Positions 36,153 to 42,255 of a stretch of 59,082 nt of DNA are shown here, one piece after another. The stretch lies in the NCBI GenBank assembly GCA_964407165.1, contig CAYOUJ010000009.1:1-59082 (forward strand). The letters are read 5' to 3'. Position 1 is the stretch's first letter. Each line of letters opens with the position of its first letter. A program made the translations under genes and the position numbers. The notes beneath the pieces were generated by a model that was not told the DNA's origin, did not search any database, and was given only the letters and a program-made list of their open reading frames with translations. This DNA comes from CAZPKH01 sp964407165 (GTDB lineage Bacteria; Bacteroidota; Bacteroidia; Bacteroidales; Muribaculaceae).

Positions 36153-36893
36153 ATGAAAAGAATAGTCATCATAGGAGCCTCCTCGGGCATCGGCCAGCGC
36201 ATGGCCGCCGACTTCGCCCGCGTAGGGTGCCGTGTAGCCGTGGCCGCACGCCGCGAGGCCCCGCTCAAAGAGATGCAGAAGCGGTATCCCGACCGCGTGG
36301 TCTACTCCACTATTGACGTGACCGAGGCCGACGCCGTAAGCCGCTTTTACGACCTGATCGAGAAAAACGGCGGCATGGACTACCTGGTCTACGCCTCCGG
36401 CGTGGGGTTCAACGACCCTTATCTGAGCGACAACAAGATAAGCAACATGGTGAAGGTCAACGCCCTGGGCATGGCGCGCATCACCGCCGCCGCCTACCGC
36501 TACTACAAGGACACTGTCGACACCGACACCCCCGGGCACATCGCCGTCATCACCTCCGTGGCCGGAGTCCAGAGCATCGGCATCGCCGCCGCCTACAGCG
36601 CCACCAAGGCGTTCCAGCAGCGGTTTATCCGTGCACTGCGCCAGCTCGCGCGCCAGCAGCAGGTCAACGTCCGCTATACCGACATACGTCCGGGCTTCAT
36701 CCGCACCGACCTGCTCGACGCCACCAAAGACTACCCTCTGATCATGGATCTCGACTACGCCGCCCCGCGCATCGAGACGGCCGTGCTCCGCGGCTGCCCC
36801 ATCGCCTACATCGACTGGCGCTGGGGCATCATCGCCAACGCCTGGCGGCTGATACCGCCGTGCCTGTGGACGCGCATCCCAATTAGCGATTAG
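36153..36893 (+). CDS. Short-chain dehydrogenase/reductase
   Basis: The 246-residue protein has the Rossmann signature IIGASSGIGQRMA at the N-terminus, an ITSVAGV segment and the catalytic YSATK motif (Tyr-x-x-x-Lys), followed by IRPGFIRTDL. These define a classical NAD(P)-dependent SDR. Substrate unknown. It lies 36 bp after DUF6048 and before rpiB, apparently in the same transcript. The stop codon is part of the GATTAG repeat that follows. Confidence 0.9.
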   Translation: MKRIVIIGASSGIGQRMAADFARVGCRVAVAARREAPLKEMQKRYPDRVVYSTIDVTEADAVSRFYDLIEKNGGMDYLVYASGVGFNDPYLSDNKISNMVKVNALGMARITAAAYRYYKDTVDTDTPGHIAVITSVAGVQSIGIAAAYSATKAFQQRFIRALRQLARQQQVNVRYTDIRPGFIRTDLLDATKDYPLIMDLDYAAPRIETAVLRGCPIAYIDWRWGIIANAWRLIPPCLWTRIPISD

Positions 36894-36970
36894 TGTTTAG
36901 TGATTAGTTGCCGGCTAATTGCTGACGCATAAACTAATCACTAATCTCTAATCACTACCCACTAACCACT
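36882..36970. repeat. AGTGATT heptamer palindrome, copy 2
   Basis: The left arm has TTAGCGATTAGTGTTTAGTG units and the right arm ACTAATCACTAATCTCTAAT units. The arms are complementary across GCCGGCTAATTGC. The SDR stop codon lies in the left arm. Confidence 0.75.
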
Positions 36971-36985
36971 AAAAATCAACTCTCA

Positions 36986-37438
36986 ATGTCAATACTGCAA
37001 TTAGGTAAAAAAGTAGGCGTGTGCTCCGACCACGCCGGCTTCGAGATGAAGGAGGCCATCGAGGCCCACCTGCTCTCGCTCAACATTCCCGTGCTCGACT
37101 TCGGCACCCACTCCACCGAGTCGTGCGACTATCCCGACTATGCGCACCCGCTGGCAGCAGCCGTCGAGGCCGACCGCATCTTCCCCGGCATCGCCGTCTG
37201 CGGCTCCGGCCAGGGAATGGCCATGACCCTCAACAAGCACCAGGGCGTGCGGGCAGCCCTGTGCTGGAACGTGGAGATAGCCATGCTCGCCCGCCAGCAC
37301 AACAACGCCAACGTGCTCGTGCTCCCCGGCCGCTTCATCGACCAGGCCACGGCAATACGGATAGTCGAGACGTTCCTCAACACCCCCTTCGAGGGCGGGC
37401 GCCACGAGCGCCGCGTCGCCAAAATCCCCGTCAAATAG
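36986..37438 (+). CDS. rpiB: Ribose 5-phosphate isomerase B
   Basis: The 150-residue protein matches RpiB/LacAB enzymes: GVCSDHAGFEMKE at the N-terminus, DYPDYAHPLA and GIAVCGSGQGMAMTLNK (phosphate-binding and catalytic Cys region), and RQHNNANVLVLPGRF. It interconverts ribose 5-phosphate and ribulose 5-phosphate in the cytoplasm. Allose 6-phosphate activity is a known alternative in this family. It is the last gene of the plus-strand operon; a strong palindrome follows. Confidence 0.95.
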   Translation: MSILQLGKKVGVCSDHAGFEMKEAIEAHLLSLNIPVLDFGTHSTESCDYPDYAHPLAAAVEADRIFPGIAVCGSGQGMAMTLNKHQGVRAALCWNVEIAMLARQHNNANVLVLPGRFIDQATAIRIVETFLNTPFEGGRHERRVAKIPVK

Positions 37439-37454
37439 AAACATTCGGGATAAC

Positions 37455-37525
37455 CTCATACAGAAACATCAGAAACGATAGAAACTTATTTTTTGTTTCT
37501 GTCGTTTCTGATGTTTCTGTATGAG
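37455..37525. repeat. AGAAAC nonamer palindrome, copy 1
   Basis: 31-nt arms (37455-37485 and 37495-37525) match at 30 of 31 positions as inverted repeats. Each has three units of the CAGAAACAT type. It follows rpiB by 16 nt and is the likely terminator hairpin. Confidence 0.85.
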
Positions 37526-37611
37526 CCTTCAAACCTTTGGGGTTGGTCACGGAAGCCCCACGTTTCATCCCTAATGCCGCCGCGGATGATTACTTTCTGC
37601 CGTTCACCCTT

Positions 37612-37619
37612 TATCTTTG
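37612..37619 (+). promoter_or_regulatory. -7 box for the first thioredoxin-like gene
   Basis: TATCTTTG lies 31 nt before the ATG at 37651. Confidence 0.55.
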
Positions 37620-37650
37620 CGTCAGACTAACCACCTAACACATATACACT

Positions 37651-38112
37651 ATGAAACGTATCTTCATCCTTATGGCCGTCTTCGCGGCCGCCATCGGCGC
37701 GTATGCGCAAAGCGCCGTCATCACCCTCCCTGCCGGGTCCACCTCCCTCCCCCTGGGCAACGGCACCCCCGTCATAGTCGACTTCTCGGCCACATGGTGC
37801 GGCGCCTGCCGCAGCTATGAGCCCACATTCGAGGCCGTCGCCAAGAAATTTCAGGGGCAGGCCACATTTTACCACGTCGACGTCGACGACTGCTCATCGC
37901 TGGCCGGCCGCTACGTAGAGCGCTACGTCCCCTCCACCTTCATCTTCGACGCACAGGGCAACGTAGTCTACACCTTCACCGGCTCGTGCAGCGAAGACAC
38001 GCTCACGCAATACATCCAAAGCTACCTGCACCTGACTCCCGGCGGAGGCAGCGGCAACTCGGGAAGCGGCAGCGCCAACGTCCGCGACTTCCTTCGCAAG
38101 CATGTGAAATAA
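37651..38112 (+). CDS. Exported thioredoxin-family protein (CGAC)
   Basis: The 153-residue protein has a signal peptide (MKRIFILMAVFAAAIGAYAQ) and a thioredoxin fold with the active site ATWCGACRSYEP. The conserved cis-Pro lies in YVPSTFIFD. A Gly/Ser-rich tail (HLTPGGGSGNSGSGS) is followed by a short basic end. Exported thioredoxins reduce or rearrange disulfides in the envelope. CGAC differs from the standard CGPC and should shift the redox potential. Two similar proteins are encoded on the opposite strand just downstream. Confidence 0.88.
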   Translation: MKRIFILMAVFAAAIGAYAQSAVITLPAGSTSLPLGNGTPVIVDFSATWCGACRSYEPTFEAVAKKFQGQATFYHVDVDDCSSLAGRYVERYVPSTFIFDAQGNVVYTFTGSCSEDTLTQYIQSYLHLTPGGGSGNSGSGSANVRDFLRKHVK

Positions 38113-38251
38113 CCGGCAGCGTCGCGCCACCGCATCGCCTCTTGGACGCGACGCGCCACCGCATCGCGCTACCAGGCCTGTCTACCCGCCCCACGTCGTC
38201 AAGGTTGGCGGCCAAGGCGGGGAGGGCGACGCGAGGGCGCATCGCCTCCAA
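38113..38251. repeat. Composite GC palindromic element, copy 4
   Basis: The arms (GCGACGCGCCACCGCATCGC near 38149-38168 and GGCGACGCGAGGGCGCATCG near 38227-38246) flank the core CTGTCTACCCGCCCCACG (38179-38196), followed by GGTTGGCGGCCAAGGCGGGG. It fills the gap between convergent thioredoxin genes and abuts the stop codon at 38252. Confidence 0.7.
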
Positions 38252-38641
38252 TTATTTTGCGGGGAGGTATTGCCGGAGAATGGCGTCGAGCTCTTCAGCA
38301 GTGTATGCGTTGGCGTCACGGAAGAGCAGCTTGCCCTCTGCGTCAAAGATCATGGTGGTGGGCAGCGCCTCTATCTGATAGGTGTAGCTGATCATCACGC
38401 AGTCGTCGACATCAACATGGTAGAAGCGGGCCACGCCCTCATACTTCTTGGCAGCTGCCTCGTACACAGGTGCGTACATCTTGCAGGGACCGCACCATAC
38501 GGCAGAGCAGTCAACCACCACGGGGAAGCCCTGAGCAAGAGGCAGCTCGGCCTCTTCGCCGGTTATTTCAATCACTGCATTCTGGCCGTGGCAAGCCACG
38601 GTGGCCATTACAAACACGAGCAAGGCAAAAATCTTTTTCAT
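38252..38641 (-). CDS. Exported thioredoxin-family protein (CGPC), 129 residues
   Basis: The start at 38641 gives MKKIFALLVFVMATVACHGQ, a signal peptide with a possible lipobox (TVAC). A longer upstream frame is not supported. The thioredoxin fold has the classical SAVWCGPCKMYAP active site and cis-Pro in EALPTTMIFD. The protein is short but complete. It resembles the neighbouring plus-strand protein (YHVDVDDC in both), suggesting local duplication. It lies downstream of the third thioredoxin gene on the minus strand, 62 bp away. Confidence 0.88.
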   Translation of the reverse strand: MKKIFALLVFVMATVACHGQNAVIEITGEEAELPLAQGFPVVVDCSAVWCGPCKMYAPVYEAAAKKYEGVARFYHVDVDDCVMISYTYQIEALPTTMIFDAEGKLLFRDANAYTAEELDAILRQYLPAK

Positions 38642-38703
38642 AGCTAATTGGGTGGGCGGCAAGCAAAGCTTGCCGCCACGATGATCGGTTATTTGGTTGA
38701 TAT

Positions 38704-39201
38704 TTATTTCTTTATAAGTTTCTCGAGGTCGGAGGCCGTCATAAGGCCGGTATTGCGGTCTACGCTCCCGTCCGTACGCACGACGATGACCGTGGGGATG
38801 GCCTCCACGCCGTAGCGGTCGGCCAGGTCGGGGCACGAGTCGACGTTGACACTGTAGAAGACTGCCTCGGTGTTAAGCTTCTTTGCCACCTGCTCAAACA
38901 CCGGCTTGAACTGCTGGCAGGGGCCGCACCATACGGCATTGAAGTCGAGGACCACCGGAGCCGGCGGGTTCTTCAGGTCGAGCGTCATCGAGGGCTTGTA
39001 CTCCTGCACATACACCGCACCGGCATTGTCGATGGCGCTCTCGGCGTCGCCGGCCTCCACGGAGGCGACTACGTTGTCTTGCGACTCATCCATGGCCTGC
39101 TGCGTCTCGGGACGCGACGAGCATGAGCCGAAGATGATGCCTAAAATGGCAGCTATGGTGGCCAGAGTGGGCACGAGCCACGTTTTATAACTGATTTTCA
39201 T
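38704..39201 (-). CDS. Membrane-anchored or lipidated thioredoxin-family protein (CGPC)
   Basis: The start at 39201 gives 165 residues. The N-terminus has a hydrophobic segment (WLVPTLATIAAILGIIFGSC) with a lipobox-like FGSC, then a spacer of about 60 residues and a thioredoxin domain with NAVWCGPCQQFKP and cis-Pro in EAIPTVIVV. It should act in the envelope as a disulfide reductase. It is first in a two-gene minus-strand unit with a -7 box 48 nt upstream. Confidence 0.85.
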   Translation of the reverse strand: MKISYKTWLVPTLATIAAILGIIFGSCSSRPETQQAMDESQDNVVASVEAGDAESAIDNAGAVYVQEYKPSMTLDLKNPPAPVVLDFNAVWCGPCQQFKPVFEQVAKKLNTEAVFYSVNVDSCPDLADRYGVEAIPTVIVVRTDGSVDRNTGLMTASDLEKLIKK

Positions 39202-39248
39202 TGCATTATGTGTATTTAACAGTAAAACATAACAACGGGTAGCGGCTA

Positions 39249-39256
39249 CAAATTTA
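39249..39256 (-). promoter_or_regulatory. -7 box for the minus-strand thioredoxin genes
   Basis: TAAATTTG on the minus strand, 48 nt before the ATG at 39201. Confidence 0.5.
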
Positions 39257-39299
39257 CGAAAAAAGTTGATAAGCACATCTGTAAACCGCAAAAAATCCC

Positions 39300-39307
39300 T
39301 ACCTTTG
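39300..39307 (+). promoter_or_regulatory. -7 box of the tRNA-Arg gene
   Basis: TACCTTTG lies 58 nt upstream of the tRNA. The -33 box is unclear. Confidence 0.55.
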
Positions 39308-39365
39308 CAACGCGTTGCCCCCGTCGAATGTTCAAAAACGGGGTGCACCGGCAACACCAATGAGC

Positions 39366-39440
39366 GGCCTTGTAGTTCAACGGATAGAATAAGAGTTTCC
39401 TAAACTCCAGATAGGGGTTCGATTCCCCTCAGGGCTACCA
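39366..39440 (+). tRNA. tRNA-Arg(CCU)
   Basis: A complete cloverleaf can be drawn: acceptor GGCCTTG with CAGGGCT (two G-U pairs), D-arm GTTC/GAAT, and anticodon loop TTCCTAA with anticodon CCT, reading AGG codons. The T-arm is GGGG-TTCGATT-CCCC and CCA is encoded at 39438-39440. It stands alone with its own promoter. A hairpin-like GC stretch and CCCTTTTTG follow within 45 nt. Confidence 0.95.
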
Positions 39441-39554
39441 ATAGCGGGACCGTCGACCCGGTGTCGGCGCCCTTTTTGCTGCCGGTTTGAGGGTTGTTTT
39501 GGCATTTTTGGCAAATTTTTGTTACATCCGTGCGCAATTTTCGACCTTTTGGCA

Positions 39555-39585
39555 TTGCCCGTGTTGCAAAAAGTCAGTACCTTTG
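39555..39585 (+). promoter_or_regulatory. Promoter of the small lipoprotein gene
   Basis: TTG (39555-39557), a 20-bp spacer and TACCTTTG (39578-39585), 50 nt before the ATG at 39636. Confidence 0.65.
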
Positions 39586-39635
39586 TAACCGCATATACAC
39601 AATATATTTAACGTTTCATCACTTTCAAGCCGGCA

Positions 39636-40115
39636 ATGAATCACCCATTGGCTCTTGTATCGATGACTATGTTGCTTGTGTCGGGCCCGGGATGCACGGG
39701 GTGCTCAGACACGGCCGAGACTGATGCCGCAGCCCCATCCACCGCGGCGACCATCGCCTCGGAGCAGGAGGTGCCAGAAGAAGACACCTTGACGGCACTT
39801 GCCGACAGCGAGTGTGCCATTGCCCCTATCGCGCGGCCCTACGGCGACCTGGAGACGCCGCGCTACGACGGTGAGAAGTATATATATGTGCTACGCGTGT
39901 CTACGGGCAAACTCAACCTGAAGATCCCGTACAACCAACAGCGACTGCCACGCATGGTACTTGCCGACCTCGGCAACTATGACCACGCGGTAATCGCCGA
40001 GCTGATACACAGGGGGCAGCCCCTGGTGTTTGAGTGCTTCCTCGACGAGGCTCCCGAGCCATCGCTGTCATTCTCCGTGACACCCGCCCAGCTTCAGAAG
40101 GCCCTCGGGCCATAA
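39636..40115 (+). CDS. Small lipoprotein of unknown function
   Basis: The 159-residue protein has a signal peptide with a likely lipobox (SGPGC, C20), then an acidic and Ala/Thr-rich linker (about 24-60). A compact C-terminal domain follows with IYVLRVSTGKLNLKIPYNQ and a stretch ending VTPAQLQKAL. I recognise no family. It has its own promoter, and 224 bp separate it from the HAD-SIS gene. Nothing suggests an enzyme. Confidence 0.65.
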   Translation: MNHPLALVSMTMLLVSGPGCTGCSDTAETDAAAPSTAATIASEQEVPEEDTLTALADSECAIAPIARPYGDLETPRYDGEKYIYVLRVSTGKLNLKIPYNQQRLPRMVLADLGNYDHAVIAELIHRGQPLVFECFLDEAPEPSLSFSVTPAQLQKALGP

Positions 40116-40339
40116 GCAGGGGAAGCGCCACCCTACCATCCGTGGTGTGCCCGCAAGCCGCCTTCACGTGGCCCAAGGGCATTCCGCAAGTCCATCCTAA
40201 AAGCACAGAGCCGGCCATCTTGTTTGCCATCCGGTCTGGGCACATCCATATAAAATACCCGCGCACCCGGGGTCTTTCCATTCAGCCCCGTGCGCAATAC
40301 CTGAACCCCACATCTCTAAGACTACCACCCTTAAGCATC

Positions 40340-41401
40340 ATGAAAGATTCAGGAACACTATCCATCCGCGACGTCATAGACTATGGCGCCGATTACGACA
40401 CACTGTTCATTGACCGTGACGGCACCGTCAACCGTCGCGTCCCCGGCGGCCGCAGCATCCTCACCGCCGAGGAGATTGAGTTCACCCCCGGCTTCCTGGC
40501 CAACATCGGCCGGCTCGCCGAGAAATTTCGTCACATCATACTTCTCAACACGCATCACCATGCCAAAGGCCCTACCCCGTCGCCGAAGCAGCAGGAGGAG
40601 ATCAACGAGCATATCCGCCGCACCGCCGAGGAGCACGGAGGGCGCATCGACGCGTTCTACACCGAGTGGGTGGCCGCGGCCGACCCCCGGCCGGAGCATG
40701 ACTCAAGCATGTTCATGCCCCTGCGCGCACGGCGCGACATTCCGGCCATCTCGTTCAGCCGCTCGCTGATGATAGGCGACGCCGAGAGCGACCGCATGCT
40801 TGCGTTCAACTGCGGCATGAAGTTTATGAGCCTCAGCCCCGACGCGCCGACGCAATTCGACACCACGGGCATCGACGAGGAGATCAGCCTGCTGCGGAGC
40901 GAGGTGACCACCAACATCGAGGTGCTAAACAAGCTGCTCAACTCCAACATGCGCATCTACGGCATCCGCCTGGCTTCGAGGTGCTGCTGCCACGCCCTCG
41001 ACTGCGGAGGCCGCATCTTCATGCTCTGCGCCCCCGACAGCGGCATCGACGACTCATACCTGGGCGTGGCGATGAAGCGCAGCGAGTTTGTCGAAGGCAC
41101 GGAGGTGCTCGTCGGCGGCACGGAGACGTCGCTCTCCGACCAGATCAGCGTGAAGGCCGCATCGGGCGACGTGGCCCTGCTCATCTCGGCCAAGGGCAAC
41201 ACCCCCGAGATGGCCGACGCGCTCGACGCCGCCGTGCAGATGGGCATCGTCACCGTCAGCATCACCGGCGCCAAGCCGTCGAACATCGACCTGAGCGACG
41301 TGGTCATCAAGATTCCGTCGACCGACATCAACACCATCCAGGCCAACACCCGCCTGGTGCTGGGCATCATCCACTCGTTCATCCTGCGCCACCGGCGTTA
41401 G
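40340..41401 (+). CDS. HAD phosphatase (GmhB-like) fused to a degenerate SIS domain
   Basis: The start at 40340 (MKDSGTLSIRD) gives 353 residues; a frame open upstream to 40034 overlaps another gene and is rejected. The N-terminal half is a HAD-IIIA phosphatase like HisB-N/GmhB, with FIDRDGTV (D25, D27) and LMIGDAESDRMLAF. The C-terminal half resembles GmhA-type SIS isomerases: ASGDVALLISAKGNTPEMADAL and a GIVTVSITG segment. However, the usual GNGGSA loop reads APDSGI and StSGNS reads SAKGNT. The two halves are consecutive heptose-pathway enzymes elsewhere. The SIS half may have lost catalysis and be structural or regulatory. Confidence 0.78.
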   Translation: MKDSGTLSIRDVIDYGADYDTLFIDRDGTVNRRVPGGRSILTAEEIEFTPGFLANIGRLAEKFRHIILLNTHHHAKGPTPSPKQQEEINEHIRRTAEEHGGRIDAFYTEWVAAADPRPEHDSSMFMPLRARRDIPAISFSRSLMIGDAESDRMLAFNCGMKFMSLSPDAPTQFDTTGIDEEISLLRSEVTTNIEVLNKLLNSNMRIYGIRLASRCCCHALDCGGRIFMLCAPDSGIDDSYLGVAMKRSEFVEGTEVLVGGTETSLSDQISVKAASGDVALLISAKGNTPEMADALDAAVQMGIVTVSITGAKPSNIDLSDVVIKIPSTDINTIQANTRLVLGIIHSFILRHRR

Positions 41402-41442
41402 CGCGCAGGCATAGCGCATCTTTTCGGTTAATAAAGGTTAAC

Positions 41443-41474
41443 AAACGGCCGCAAAAGCGGCCGTTTGGCTTTTT
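41443..41474 (+). terminator. Rho-independent terminator
   Basis: AAACGGCCGC-AAAA-GCGGCCGTTT, a perfect 10-bp stem, is followed by GGCTTTTT. It ends the HAD-SIS transcript, 42 nt after the stop codon. Confidence 0.9.
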
Positions 41475-41479
41475 ATGCC

Positions 41480-41487
41480 TATATTTG
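41480..41487 (+). promoter_or_regulatory. -7 box for the DUF4254 gene
   Basis: TATATTTG directly follows the terminator and lies 59 nt before the ATG at 41547. Confidence 0.6.
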
Positions 41488-41546
41488 TAGCTTGAAGTCA
41501 CTATCGGCTTCCAGATTGCCAATTTAACTTTTCCTGACATATCATT

Positions 41547-42152
41547 ATGACTTTCGCCAACAAATGCAATGCGATATTCGACGAGGCCGTGGCCCTATAC
41601 CACGTCACCGACGACGTCGACGCCGCTCACCAGCCCCCATATCCTGAGGGCACCATCGAGCGCACGTTGCACGACAAGTGCTGGATCGATGCCGTGCAGT
41701 GGCATCTGGAGGACATCATCCGCGACCCCGCCATCGACCCTGTCGCCGCCCTGGCCCTGAAGCGCCGCATCGACAGCTCAAACCAAGACCGCACCGACCG
41801 CGTGGAGCAGATCGACACCTACTTCCGCGAGCGTTACGCCGGCGTAGTGCCACAAGCCGACGCCACCATCAACACCGAGAGCCCCGCCTGGGCGCTCGAC
41901 CGCCTGTCGATACTCGCCCTGAAGATATGGCACATGCGCGCCGAGGCTGAGCGCACCGACGCCGACGAGGCCCATCGCGCACGCTGCAGGGCCAAGCTTG
42001 ACGTGCTGCTGGAGCAGCGCACCGACCTTACCGCGGCCATAGACCAACTGCTCGACGACATCGCCGCCGGCCGCAAATACATGAAGGTCTACCGCCAGAT
42101 GAAGATGTACAACGACCCGTCGACCAACCCCGTCCTCTACAAAAATGCATAA
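41547..42152 (+). CDS. DUF4254 family protein
   Basis: The 201-residue cytoplasmic protein has no signal or membrane segment. It is mainly helical and Asp/Arg-rich, with the family pattern NxxLWxxED-like (DAVQWHLEDIIRDP), RRIDSSNQDRTDRVEQID and YNDPSTNPVLYKNA. DUF4254 proteins are often encoded near lipopolysaccharide or heptose genes in Bacteroidetes, which fits the preceding heptose-like fusion gene. Function unknown. The last two codons before the stop and the stop itself (AAT GCA TAA) are the first units of the GCATAAT repeat. Confidence 0.85.
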   Translation: MTFANKCNAIFDEAVALYHVTDDVDAAHQPPYPEGTIERTLHDKCWIDAVQWHLEDIIRDPAIDPVAALALKRRIDSSNQDRTDRVEQIDTYFRERYAGVVPQADATINTESPAWALDRLSILALKIWHMRAEAERTDADEAHRARCRAKLDVLLEQRTDLTAAIDQLLDDIAAGRKYMKVYRQMKMYNDPSTNPVLYKNA

Positions 42153-42176
42153 TGCACAATGCATCATGCATAATTG
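42144..42176. repeat. AATGCAT heptamer array, copy 1, overlapping a gene end
   Basis: Units AATGCAT, AATGCAC, AATGCAT, CATGCAT, AATTGCC. The DUF4254 stop codon lies in the first unit. Confidence 0.8.
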
Positions 42177-42255
42177 CCTTACTGACGCCAAAACCCTTTC
42201 TTCTCACAATTACCTATCAAACAATTAATCAATCAGCAATACCCAACAATTGACT

